This document shows positions 44,284 through 56,664 of a DNA stretch of 64,000 bases, piece by piece. A program made the position numbers and the translations under genes. Position 1 is the stretch's first letter. Each line of letters begins with the position of its first letter. The notes beneath the pieces are model-generated. The model saw only the letters and a program-made list of their open reading frames with translations. It ran no database searches and was not told the DNA's origin. Source of the stretch: Paramoeba atlantica (taxonomy: Eukaryota > Discosea); NCBI GenBank assembly GCA_977017575.1, contig CDRNVI010000190.1, positions 62,001-126,000 of the forward strand, in the 5' to 3' direction.

Positions 44284-44557
44284 CGACTCTCCCAACAAAA
44301 ACAACAAAACAACAAAAACAACAAAACCAACAACAAAAACTGAAAATCAGATGGTGTCCCCAAAATTGTGGGACATTTTGGTGTCTTTTCGTTCTTGGTG
44401 TCCCTTTCCACGCAAAAAAAGACATCAAAAAAATTGGAGGTGAGTTGGGAAATGAAGGAAAAAAGGGTCAAAATTGGTCTTTAAAAAAAAAACTCATTTC
44501 ATTTCTAAAGTAAAGAAAAAGCTTAATATTAAGTAAAGAAAATTAAATAAAATTCAT

Positions 44558-44762
44558 TTAAAAGTAAAAAAAATTTGTGAAGGGTGTGGTTGGGTGGTGG
44601 GTGCTCTGGGTTTTGGATATTGGTTTGCTTGAAGAGAGTGTGAGTGATGGGGGTGGGAGTTTGAAAGGGGGGAGCGGTTTGGTTGGGGAGAGTGGAGGTC
44701 TCAGTATCAAGGGTGGTGTGGAAGTGGAGGGGGGAGTTGATGAAGAGCTGAGAGTTGGAAGG

Positions 44763-44794
<32 letters not shown>

Positions 44795-47700
44795 GGAAGA
44801 GGGAGAACAAGAGGTTTCTGATTTTTTGGGGGTTCTTGCATCCTTTGCTTGTGCACAATGCTTTTTTCCTCTCTTCTGTTGCTGGTCTATTCGGTTTGCA
44901 AACAAAATTAAATGTGAGTTCACTTGCTCAGGAATTTCTTTTTTCGCCTTTTCAAACCATTGTTTCACTTTTCTTAAAATTGCTTGATTCTCTGTCTCAA
45001 GAAAGATGATATCTCCCAAGCTAAAAAACACCTCAGAGTGATTTTCAAAAACATGATCATACAAAGAAACTAAATTTCCAGGATTCAATGTTGTTTGACA
45101 ATCCCCCAAAGAACACCTCCAAAACACCCCCTCCTTTCGAAAACACCGCCTTTTCAGGACTGACATTCGACGTCCTCCTTTACATGGTGTTGGTGTAGAA
45201 GCACTGCCTTCTCAAATAATAATATTAGAAAAATAAAGATGAACTTTAAAAAAAAGAAAATAAACCTGCTTCACTCTCTCCACCAGAAACAAAAGAAGGA
45301 GGAGAAGGAGAAGGAGAAAGAGGAGGAGATGAGGAGGAAAAGGAGGAGGAAGAGGAGGAAGAAGAAGAGGAAGAAGAAGGGGGAGAATGAGAGGCTTCTG
45401 ATTTTTTGGGGGTTCTTTCATCCAATGTTTGGGCATAATCTATTTTTCTTCTCTTCTGTTGATGGTCTATTTGGTTTGCAAAAAAATTTAAATGTGAGTT
45501 CACTTGCTCAGGAATTTCTTTTTTCGCCTTTTCAAACCATTGTTTCACTTTTCCTAAAATTTTCTGATTCTCTGTCTCAAGAAAGATGATATCTCCCAAG
45601 CTAAAAAACACCTCAGAGTGATTTCCAAAAACATGATTGTAGAGAGTAGCTAAGCTTGTCCTGTGTATCAATTTTGAACAATTCCCCAATGAACACTTCA
45701 AATACACCCCCTCCTTTTGAAAACACTGACTTTTCAGGACTGACTCTTCACACCTTGAAGTTTGACCTCTTTTACATAGTAGTGTTGGTGTATAAGCACT
45801 TCCTTCTCAAACAATAATATTAGAAAAATAAAGATGAACTTTAAAAAATAGAAAATAAACCTACTTCACTCCCTTCACCAGAAAGAGGGAGTTCTTGTCT
45901 TGGTGGACGCATTTTTCTTTTCTTTCGGTGAAGGTCTATTTGGTTTGCAAAAAAATTTAAATGTGAGTTCACTTGCTCAGGAATTTCTTTCTTCGCCTTT
46001 TCAAACCATTGTTTAACTTTTACTAAAATTTCCTTATTCTCTGTCTCAAGGAAGATGATATCTCCCAAGCTAAAAAACACCTCAGAGTGATTTTCAAAAA
46101 CATGATTGTAGAAACAAACTGCGCCTGTAGTATTTAGCAAACACGTTTGACAATCTCCCAAAGAACACTTCCAATTCACCCCCTCCCTTCGAAAACACCG
46201 ACTTTTCAGCACTGATATTTTACCCCGACCTCCTTTGCATGGTGTTGGCGCATAAGCACTTCCTTCTCAAATAATAATATTAGAAAAATAAAGATGAACT
46301 TTAAAAAAATAGAAAATAAACCTACTTCACTCCCTTCACCAGAAAGAGGGAGTTCTTGTCTTGGTGGACGCATTTTTCTTTTCTTTCGGTGAAGGTCTAT
46401 TTGGTTTGCAAAAAAATTTAAATGTAAATTCACTTGCTCAGGAACGTCTCTCTTTGCCTTTTCAAACCATTGTTTAACTTTCACTAAAATTTCCTTCTTC
46501 TCTGTCTCGAGAAAGATAATATCTCCCAAGCCAAAAAACACCTCAGAGTGATTTTCAAAAACATGATCATAGAAATAAACTAATTTCGTACTTTGTATCA
46601 AAAATGTTTGACAATCCCCCAAAAAACACTTCCAATTCGCCCCCTCCTTTCGAAAACACCGACTCTTCAAGAATGCAACCCGGCTTCCTTTTAGTGTTGG
46701 TGTATAAGCACTTCCTTCTCAAAGAATAAGATTAGAAAAATAAAGATGGACTAAAAAAAAAGAAAAAAACCTGCTTCACTCCCTCCACTTGAAACAAAAG
46801 AAGGAGAAGAAGGAGAAGGAGAAGGAGAAGGAGCAAAAGATAAAAGACGAGATTTTTCGACATTTTCGAGTGCTTCAAGAGTGAGAGGGTGTTTCTCTCC
46901 ATGGGTGATTGAGAGAATTGTTGCTGCTTCTTCAAATGATTGGAGAGATTCGGTGATTCCTATTAACCTTTGAAAGAGAAGAAAGAGAGAAAGAGAAGAA
47001 AGAGAAGAAAGAGAGAGAAAGAGAAGAAAGAAGAAGAAAAGGGATTGTTGAGAAAAGATTGGAAATGGAAATATGGGAGATGAAAAAAAAAAAGGAAAGA
47101 ATAATGAATGAATGAAAAAACATTTGCAATTTTCCAACTTTGAAATTATGGAAAGCAACAACAGGCCAATACCTCCCATAATAAGCTATTTGTTCCCAAG
47201 TTTTAAATATTATGTCATTTTGTTTTGGAGAAAAGAAAAAGAAAAAGGGAAAAAGGAAAAAGAAAATGGGAAAAATAACCATAAAAAGAAGGAACAAGTT
47301 GAACACCAATCTCAAGTGCATCAATCCATCTCTCATCACAAAGAAGACATTGAAAGAGTGATTGAGAGAGAGAAAATAGGATATAATTGTGCTGTTTCAA
47401 GAAATGAATTATTCAAGAAAGAAAAAAAGAAAAAAAAAAAAAAGAAAAATTAGGATAAAAAAAAGAAAAAAAGAAAATAAGAGAGAGGAAAAACCTGATG
47501 AAGAAGAGAAGAAAGAGAAGAAACAAGAGAAAAGAGATCATCTGTTTTTGCATCTTTAAAATCGAAATTGGTCATTAAAGATGAACAAGGATTCGAGACA
47601 GAAATATCATTCAAAGATAAATTCTCTTTCTTTTTGTATTTTCCTGTGAACCAACCAACCATTAAAAAGAGATCATGAAAAATGAGAGAAGAAAAAGAAA

Positions 47701-49634
47701 AGAAAAGAAATTAAATCTAAATCTAAATCGAAAGAAAATCAAGCATAAAAAAAAACCAATTTTCAGGAATAGTTTTTGAGAAAATTCTGAATACGAAATA
47801 ACTGTCTTACAATTCTCACATTCCCATCTCTCTCCTTCTTCTTCCTCTTCCTCTTCCTCTTCTCCTGTTTCTTCCTCCTTTTCTTCTTTCTTCTCTTTCT
47901 CTTTCCCTTGGTTGATGACAATCCCATATCCTTTTCAAAACTTTGTTAAATTCTCCAAGAGAGGAAAAGAAAAGAAAAGAAAAGAAAAGAAAAAGAAAAA
48001 AGAAGACTAAAAAAGAAAAAAAAGGATTTAAAATCGAACCTGAACACTGAGAACAAACAATTGCTTTCATCATCTTCTCAGACAACTCCAATACATCTTC
48101 CCCATATTTTGGAAAAGAAGAAGAACAAGAAACAGAACCAAGAGAGCGAGAAGAGAGAGAACAAGGAGAGAGAGGAGAGCAGAGAGGACAAGAACATTGA
48201 AAGAAGAAACTCTCTTGTAAATCTTTGATTCTTTCTTCTTTTGGTCTTCCTTTTTCAACATAACATATTGTCAGTTCTTCTCCTGAAAACAAAATTACAT
48301 CCAATTAATTCTTGTTAAAAAGAAAAAAGGGAAAAAGAAATGAAAAAAGAAAAAAATGGAAAAAAAAAGAGAAAAAAAAACCTTTTTCAATTGGACAAGA
48401 AGCTCGAACCAAAAGATTTGTTCCATGAAAAGTACAAATTGAATTCGGTTTACATGAATGATTTACCATCGCCATCTCTTTATACAATCCAACTCCTATC
48501 TTTTTTAAAAAGAAAAGAGAAAAAGAAAGAAAAAAAGAAAGGATCAATTGTGAGAGTGGGAGAGAGGTTTCAGAAAAGGAGAAAGGAAAAGAGAAGAAAG
48601 AGAAGAAAAAAGAAAGAAAAAGAAAACCTGATTCATCTCAGCATCACTGATAACAAGACAATTCGACATCAAAGAAGCAAAAAGAGAAAACAAAAAAGAA
48701 GAAGAAAGAGAAGAAAAGGAATTCTCAATCTTTTTCTTTGATGCATAAGAAGAAAGAAGGTACTGTGTTTCCATGTCAATTGAATTGTTGCTTCGAATGT
48801 TTTCCCTTTCAGTTCTTCTTTGTGGTTGATCATTTGTTTCATATCATCGATTTCTGAGAAATTGAGATTTTAGAAGAATTGGCTCCCACTTCTTTGAATT
48901 TTTTCTTTTTTTCAATCTCTATCTTTCTTTGTTGGATTGAATAAATATTTAAAAAATTGCAGAATTATTGAATGTTAATAAAAAAAAAGAAATGCAAAGA
49001 AAAAACCTGGAAGAGAAGAAGAATTGCGAGCAATAATTCGAAACAAGAGCCGCATACTTCTTGTGGGTCTCTTGTTTGGTCCACCAATTTGCAAAATCTC
49101 ACATTCCACCTTTTACAAAAACTCTTTTTCAGTCTCAACCTCTTCTTCTCTTCTTCTCTTCTTTTCTTTTCTTTCTCCTTCTTTTCTGATCTTTTCTCTT
49201 TTCTTTGTTCTTTTGTTAACCTTGTGAAGTGGCCAGACATTTTTCTGGCATTGACGAGAACAATATTTCAAATACTGACACTGACTACATTTTTTCAATG
49301 TCATCCTATTTTTTCTTGGTTTTAGAGAAAGAAAGGAAGGAGAAGAAGATATCAGAGAGAGAGAAAGAGAGAAAACAAGAAGGAAACCCTGTTTTAAAAC
49401 AACCATCACAATAAGATGAAATAGATTCTTCATCCAGAACAGCAGCAACAGGTTCCTCTTCCCAAACTAGCTTCCCTCTCCCAACCTTTTTCAAAGCTGT
49501 TTTTTGAGAACGAAAGAAAAAAGATAAGACACAACAAATCAAAAAACCTTTGATGAAGAAGAAGAGAGAAAAACACCCCTCCCCTTTCCCACAGCGTGTT
49601 TCACTTCCCAACAACCATCTTTGTATTCACCCAT
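44558..49634 (-). CDS. SET-MYND protein 2 with four C2H2/BED-like finger exons
   Basis: The SMYD part (46780-49634) closely repeats gene 1: SET start at ATG 49634, MYND near 49070-49540, NHSCKPNSICTFHG near 48450, GEELTICYV near 48270, and TPR tail THGEKHPLTLEALENVEKSR near 46870. Instead of stopping after RLLSFAPS, the frame continues through SPSPSPSSPSFVSSGGSEAG, a phase-1 donor and four duplicated exons: 46322-46714, 45861-46262, 45266-45802 and 44558-45207. Each exon starts GSA[YS]xPT and carries a C-x4-C-x14-15-H-x4-H finger (CSLGDC...HVFENHSEVFF), then a helix (KVKQWFEKAKKEIPEQVNSH) and a basic/Ser linker. The last exon ends in a Pro/Ser/Thr-rich tail. The fingers may bind nucleic acid or protein and so direct the methyltransferase; this is inference. 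Confidence 0.78.
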
Positions 49635-50020
49635 CGACTCTCCCAACAAAACCAACAAAACAACAAAACAACAAAACCAACAACAAAAACTGAAAATTTG
49701 AAAAGACAACGGTTTTTCGTTCGTGGTGTCCCTTTCCATAATTCCTTTCTTTTTTGGTGTCCCTTTGGAACTCTTTCATTTTTCTCAGCTCTCTTGAGTC
49801 GAATCCTTCATTTGATTTCGAAAGAATTTATTTTCTAGAATTATCCAAGATCCAGCTCCAATTTTTGAATCTGGTGGAAGTTGTTGGTCCACTTGTTCTT
49901 TTCTTCTTCTGAAAGCAATCTAAAAACTCATTGAATGAAATAAAATAAAATCCATTAAAAGTAAAAAACAATTCTTCTTCCTCTTGTTTTTTTGGGAAAA
50001 GAATTTGATCCCGATCACTT
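49635..50020. other. Intergenic region between SMYD genes 2 and 3
   Basis: This 386 bp holds the gene 2 promoter (left part, shared with gene 3's upstream flank) and the gene 3 3' end. An open frame in the same direction near 49828-50115 overlaps the gene 3 tail in another frame and looks incidental. Confidence 0.4.
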
Positions 50021-53000
50021 TCAGGAAAATACTCTCTCAACTTCACAGTTTCTGGTAATGCAAAGGATATTAAAATCAATATCGTCTTCATCACTTTCAC
50101 GATACAACATCTCATAAATTGTCAAAATGTTCAACTGCAACCCAACATCAGGAGAAGCCTCAAAGGAAGAGGGATAAGTCATCCAAAATAAAAAATATCC
50201 ACTTTCAAAATCACCTTCTTCATCTTCCTCACATGATGGGAAACTTCGATGGATTTCGTTCGCTCGAAAGGTTTGAAAGGTTCCCATTTCGGAATTCGTT
50301 CCACCCAAAATTTGGAATGGCGTTACTCCTGCTCCAATAAAAGGTGATGGAATCAATAAAGGCCACATTCTCTTTTTAATATATTGCTTCCATTGAACTG
50401 ATAGATCTTTTGGATCAAAGGTATCATCACTTGGAGGAACATCACTTGCATAAGGAAAGAGAATCATTTGTGTTGTTTTTCCTGAAATATACACAAAATT
50501 AACCCACACATTCTGAAGAAATGAACCAACACAAAACTCTTGGTTCAAAGCACGAGATTTAACAAACTCAATATCTGTGAATTGTGCTGTATCTTTCTGA
50601 AACCCTTGCAATTCAATTGCAACATTCTGTTGAAAAGAATTCAAGTGCATCTTTGTTTCTGAATCTTCCAAGATAAATTTTCGTTGGTTCGCATTATTAA
50701 TTGAAACCCACTTCGAATCACCTTCTTCCTCTATGATACTCTCTTTTCTTGCTTGTTGAAAAACTTCCTGAGCAGCAGATTCCCCCATAAAATTACAAAA
50801 GAAAGATGTATCTTTTACATAAAACCGTTCACCTTCAAAAGAAGAAGACGAGGAGGAAGATGAGGAGGAAGAAGAAGAGGAAGAAGAAGAGGAAGAAGAA
50901 AAAGAGGGAGAACGAGAGGTTTCTGATTTCTTGGGGGTTCTTGCTTCCTTTGTTTGTGTTTCATCCATTTTTCTTCTCTTCTGTTGATGGTCTCTTTGGT
51001 TTGCAAAAAAATTTAAATGTGAGTTCACTTGCTCAGGAATTTCTTTCTTTGCCTTTTCAAACCATTGTTTCACTTTTCTTAAAATTATTTGATTCTCTGT
51101 CTCAAGAAAGATGATATCTCCCAAGCTAAAAAACACCTCAGAGTGATTTTCAAAAACATGGTCATAGAGATAAACTAAGTTTAGACCTTTCAGTGTTGTT
51201 TGGCAATCCCCCAAAGAACACTCCCAAAACTCCCCATCCTTTCGAAAACACTGACTTTTCAGCACTGACATTCGATATCGACTTCTTTTACGTTGTGTTG
51301 ACAGATAAGCACTTCCTTCTCAAATAATAACATTAGAAAAATAAAGATGAACTTTAAAAAAAAGAAAAAAACCTGCTTCACTCCCTCCACTAGAAACAAA
51401 AGAAGGAGAAGAAGGAGGAGAAGAAGGAGAAGAGGAAGGAGGAGAAGGAGAAGGGGTATATCCCGCTTGGATTAACAAATCAATAAGATCTTCTCTCTCA
51501 CTAAACCCATACATCTCAGGGTCAATAGAGAGAGAAGAGAGAGCCTCTTTTATTTCTTTGATGCTCATTTCTTTGATTGGTTTTTGATATGGAGGAGGAG
51601 AAGAGGAAGAAGAGGAAGAAGAGGAAGAAGAAGAAGAACAAGAGGAAGAAGAACAAGAGGGAGAACGAGAGGTTTCTGATTTCTTGGGGGTTCTTGCTTC
51701 CTTTGTTTGTGTTTCATCCATTTTTCTTCTCTTCTGTTGCTGGTCTCTTTGGTTTGCAAAAAAATTTAAATGTGAGTTCACTTGCTCAGGAATTTCTTTC
51801 TTTGCCTTTTCAAACCATTGTTTCACTTTTCTTAAAATTGTCTTATTCTCTGTCTCAAGAAAGATGATATCTCCCAAGCTAAAAAACACCTCAGAGTGAT
51901 TTTCAAAAACATGGTCATAGAGATAAACTAAGTTTGAACCTTTCAGTGTTGTTTGGCAATCCCCCAAAGAACACTTCGAAAACTGCCCATCCTTTCGAAA
52001 ACACCGACTTTTCAGCACTGATATTTGATATCCCTGACCTCTTTTATGTTGTGTTGGTGAAAAAGCACTGCCTTCTCAAATAATAATATTAGAAAAATAA
52101 AGATGAACTTTAAAAAAAGAAAAAAAACCTACTTCACTCCCTCCACTGGAAACAAAAGAAGGAGAAGGAGAAGGAGAAGGGGTATATCTTGCTTGGATTA
52201 ACAAATCAATAAGATCTTCTCTCTCACTAAACCCATACATCTCAGGGTCAATAGAGAGAGAAGAGAGAGCCTCTTTTATTTCTTTGATGCTCATTTCTTT
52301 GATTGGTTTTTGATATGGAGAAGGAGAAGAGAAAGAAGAGAAAGAAGAAGAGGAAGAAGAGGAAGAAGAAGAACAAGAGGGAGAACAAGAGGTTTCTGAT
52401 TTCTTGGGGGTTCTTGCTTCCTCTGTTTGTGCATAATGTATTTTTCGCCGCTTCTGTTGCTGGTCTATTCGGTTTGCAAAAAATTTTAAATGTGAGTTCA
52501 CTTGCTCAGGAATTTCTTTCTTTGCCTTTTCAAACCATCGTTTCACTTTTACTAAAATTGTCTGATTCTCTGTCTCAAGAAAGGTGATATCTCCCAAACT
52601 AAAAAACACCTCAGAGTGATTTTCAAAAACATGATTGTAGAAAGAAACACAGTTTCCAGGATTCAGTTTTGTGTGACAATCCCCCAAAGAACACTTCCAA
52701 AACTCCCCATCCTTTCGAAAACACTGCCTTTTCAGGACTGACATATTACCCCGACCTCTTTTGCAATATGTTGGTGTATAAGCACTGCCTTCTCAAATAA
52801 TAACATTAGAAAAATAAAGATGAACTTTAAAAAAAAAAAAGAAAAAAACCTACTTCACTCCCTTCACCAGAAACAAAAGAAGGAGAAGGAGAAGAGGAAG
52901 AAGAGGAAGACAAAGAAGAAGAACAAGAGGGAGAATGAGAGGTTTCTGATTTCTTGGGGGTTCTTGCTTCCTTTGTTTGTGCTTCATCCATTTTTCTTCT

Positions 53001-56000
53001 CTTTTGTTGATAGTCTATTTGGTTTGCAAAAAAATTTAAATGTGAGTTCACTTGCTCAGGAACTTCTTTCTTCGCCTTTTCAAACCATTGTTTCACTTTT
53101 CCTAAAATTTTCTGATTCTTTGTATCAAGAAAGATGATATCTCCCAAGCTAAAAAACACCTCAGAGTGATTTTCAAAAACGTGATCATAGAACTGAACTA
53201 AGTTCTGACTTTGCATCAAAAATGTTTGACAATCCCCCAAAGAACACTTCGAAAACACCCCCTCCTTTCGAAAACACCGACTTTTCAGGAATGAAATTGA
53301 ACCCGGACGTCTTTTACATAGTAGTGTTGGTGTATAAGCACTTCCTTCTCAAATAATAGCATTAGAAAAATAAAGATGAACTTTAAAAAAAAACAAAAAA
53401 AACCTACTTCACTCCCTCCACCAGAAACAAAAGAAGGAGAAGGAGGAGGAGAAGGAGAAGGAGAAGGAGAAGGAGAAGGAGAAAGAGAAGGAGAAAGTCC
53501 TTGTCTTGGTGGACTTATTGAATGTTTGGAATTCTCAACACCATCATTACTGTTAGAAGAAGGAGAAGGAGAAGGAGCAAAAGATAAAAGACGAGATTTT
53601 TCGACATTTTCGAGTGCTTCAAGAGTGAGAGGGTGTTTCTCTCCATGGGTGATTGAGAGAATTGTTGCTGCTTCTTCAAATGATTGGAGAGATTCAGTGA
53701 TTCCTATTAACCTTTGAAAGAAAAGAAAGAAAAGAGAGAGAGAGAGAAAGAGAAGAAAAGGGGTTGTTGAGAAAAGATTGGAAATGGAAATATGGGAGAG
53801 ATGAAAAAAAAAGGAAAGAAAAATGAATGAATGAATGAATAAACATTTGCAATTTTCCAACTTTGAAATTATGAAAAGCAACAACAGGCCAATACCTCCC
53901 ATAATAAGCTATTTGTTCCCAAGTTTTAAATATTCTGTCATTTTGTTTTGGAGAAAAGAAAAAGGAAAAAGAAAATGGGAAAAATAACCATAAAAAGAAG
54001 GAACAAGTTGAACACCAATCTCAAGTGCATCAATCCATCTCTCATCACAAAGGAGACATTGAAAGAGTGATTGAGAGAGAGAAAATAGGATATAATTGTG
54101 CTGTTTCAAGAAATGAATTATTCAAGAAAGAATAAAAGAAAAAAAAAAAAAGAAAAATTAGGATAAAAAAAAGAAAAAAAGAAAATAAGAGAGAGGAAAA
54201 ACCTGATGAAGAAGAGAAGAAAGAGAAGAAACAAGAGAAAAGAGATCATCTGTTTTTGCATCTTTAAAATCGAAATTGGTCATTAAAGATGAACAAGGAT
54301 TCGAGACAGAAATATCATTCAAAGATAAATTCTCTTTCTTTTTGTATTTTCCTGTGAACCAACCAACCATTAAAAAGAGATCATATGAGAAATGAGGGAG
54401 AAGAAAAAGAAAAGAAAAGAAAAGAAATTAAAATCGAAAAAAAATCAAGCATAAAAAAAAACCAATTTTCAGGAATAGTTTTTGAGAAAATTCTGAATAT
54501 GAAATAACTGTCTTACAATTCTCACATTCCCATCTCTCTCCTTCTTCTTCCTCTTCTCCTGTTTCTTCCTCCTTTTCTTCTTTCTTCTCTCTCTCTTTCC
54601 CTTTGCTGATGACAATCCCATATCCTTTTCAAAACTTTGTTAAATTCTCCCATGAAAGAAAAAAGGAAAGAAAAGAAAAATAAAGAAAGGAAAAAATGGA
54701 AAAGAAAAGAAAAGAAAAAGAAAAAAGAAGATTAAGAAAGAAAAAAAGGGATAAAATCAAACCAGAACACTGAGGACAAACAATTGCTTTCATCATCTTC
54801 TCAGACAACTCCAATACATCTTCCCCATATTTTGGAAAAGAGGAAGAAGAACAAGAAACAGAACCAAGAGAGCGAGAAGAGAGAGAACAAGGAGAGAGAG
54901 GAGAGCAGAGAGAACAAGAACATTGAAAGAAGAAACTCTCTTGTAAATCTTTGATTCTTTCTTCTTTTGGTCTTCCTTTTTCAACATAACATATTGTCAG
55001 TTCTTCTCCTGAAAACAAAATTACATCCAATTAATTCTTGTTAAAAGAACAAAAAGAAAGGATAAAGAAAAAAAAATGGGAATAAAAAGAGAAAAAAAAC
55101 CTTTTTCAATTGGACAAGAAGCTCGAACCAAAAGATTTGTTCCATGAAAAGTACAAATTGAATTCGGTTTACATGAATGATTTACCATCGCCATCTCTTT
55201 ATACAATCCAACTCCTATCTTTTTTAAAAAAGAAAAGAGGAAAAGAAAGAAAAAGAAAGGATCAATTGTGAGAGTGGAAGAGAGGTTTCAGAAAAGGAGA
55301 AAGGAAAAGAGAAGAAAGAGAAGAAAAAAGAAAGAAAAAGAAAACCTGATTCATCTCAGCATCACTGATAACAAGACAATTCGACATCAAAGAAGCAAAA
55401 AGAGAAAACAAAAAAGAAGAAGAAAGAGAAGAAAAGGAATTCTCAATCTTTTTCTTTGATGCATAAGAAGAAAGAAGGTACTGTGTTTCCATTGCCAATT
55501 GAGTTGTTGCTTCTAGTGTTTTCCCTTTCAGTTCTTCTTTATGGTTGATCATTTGTTTCATATCATCGATTTCTGACAAAAAGAGAATTTAGAAGAATTG
55601 TTTCTTTTTTGATCTTTCCTTTTTGATTTTTTTTTTCATCTCTATCTTTCTTTGGATTGAATAAATATTTAAAAAATGGCAGAATTATTGAATGTTAATA
55701 AAAAAAAAGAAATGCAAAGAAAAAACCTGGAAGAGAAGAAGAATTGCGAGCAATAATTCGAAACAAGAGTCGCATACTTCTTGTGGGTCTCTTGCTTGGT
55801 CCACCAATTTGCAAAATCTCACATTCCATCTTTTACAAAAACTCTTTTTCAGTCTCCACCTCTTCTTCTCTTCTTCTCTTCTCTTTTCTTTTCTTTCTCT
55901 TCTTTTCTGATCTCTCTCCTTCTTCTCTGATCTTTTCTCTCTTTTCTTTGTTCTTTTGTTAACCTTGTGAAGTGGCCAGATATTCTTCTGGCATTGACGA

Positions 56001-56386
56001 GAACAGTATCTCAAATACTGACACTGACTACATCTTTTCAATGTCATCCTATTTTTTCTTGGTTTTAGAGAAAGAAAGGAGAAGAAGATATCAAGAGAGA
56101 GAGAAAGGGAGAAAACAAGAAGGAAACCCTGTTTTAAAACAACCATCACAATAAGATGAAATAGCTTCTTCATCCAGAACAGCAGCAACAGGTTTTTCTT
56201 CCCAAACCAACTTCCCTCTCCCAACCTTTTTAAGCTGTTTTTTGAGAACGAAAGAAGACAAGATAAGACACAACAAATCAAAATTACCTTTGATGAAGAA
56301 GAAGAAGAAGAAGAGAGAAAAACACCCCACCCCTTTCCCACAGCGTGTTTCACTTCCCAACAACCATCTTTGTCCCATTCCCCCAT
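50021..56386 (-). CDS. SET-MYND protein 3 with four finger exons and a unique C-terminal region
   Basis: The SMYD part (53410-56386) is almost the same as in gene 2, including introns. MYND lies near 55800-56230 and SET motifs near 54950-55190. Finger exons: 52850-53344, 52129-52788, 51373-52071 and 50021-51315. All join in phase 1 (…GSEV|GSAY…). The second and third add a motif EMSIKEIKEALSSLSID...FSEREDLIDLLIQA that resembles a SAP-like helix pair. The last exon, after a poly-Ser tract, encodes about 260 residues found nowhere else in the window (for example SKWVSINNANQRKFILED, WPLLIPSPFIGAGVTPFQIL), ending EVERVFS. Nothing in this region is recognisable to me. It is globular-looking, without signal or membrane span. 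An upstream in-frame extension (Phe/Val-rich) exists but is probably leader. Confidence 0.78.
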
Positions 56387-56664
56387 CGACTCTCCCAACA
56401 AAACCAACAAAACAACAAAAACAACAAAACCAACAACAAAAACTGAAAATACAACGGTTTTTCGTTCGTGGTGTCCCTTTCCATAATTCCTTTCTTTGTT
56501 GGTGTCCCTTTGGAACTCTTTCATTTTTCTCAACTCTCTTGAGTCGAATCCTTCATTTGATTTCGAAAGAATTTATTTTCTAGAATTATCCAAGATCCAG
56601 CTCCAATTTTTACCCCACAAACAATTAAATTATTGTCTTTTAGTTCGAGATTTTCTTTTATTTT

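Larger units (their letters stand above)
41400..56615 (-). repeat. Three-copy tandem SMYD array with duplicated finger exons
   Basis: SMYD blocks at 41409-44283, 46780-49634 and 53410-56386 are near-copies through exons and introns. The upstream flanks of copies 2 and 3 (about 49700-49870 and 56440-56610) are also shared, ending at the string AATTATCCAAGATCCAGCTC, which marks a duplication edge. Within genes 2 and 3 the finger exons and their ~50-bp introns (TAATAATATTAGAAAAATAA on the plus strand) recur eight times. Confidence 0.88.

Noticed and set aside
41839-48741. Poly-Lys/Arg open frames on the plus strand across the SMYD array
   Set aside because: They come from A/G-rich antisense of T-rich introns and recur only because the array is duplicated.
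49828-50115. 95-codon minus-strand frame overlapping the end of SMYD gene 3
   Set aside because: It overlaps the conserved final codons in a different frame and has no Kozak-like context or homology.
56387-56533. In-frame N-terminal extension of SMYD gene 3 with a hydrophobic stretch (VVFSVFVVGFVVFVVLLVLL)
   Set aside because: It is coded by CAACAAAAC-type simple sequence in the leader, is not kept as an open frame in copies 1 and 2, and would place a membrane span before a SET domain.
41400-56615. Considered whether the SMYD repeats could be a CRISPR-like or satellite array
   Set aside because: The repeat unit is kilobases long, coding and intron-bearing; this is gene and exon duplication.
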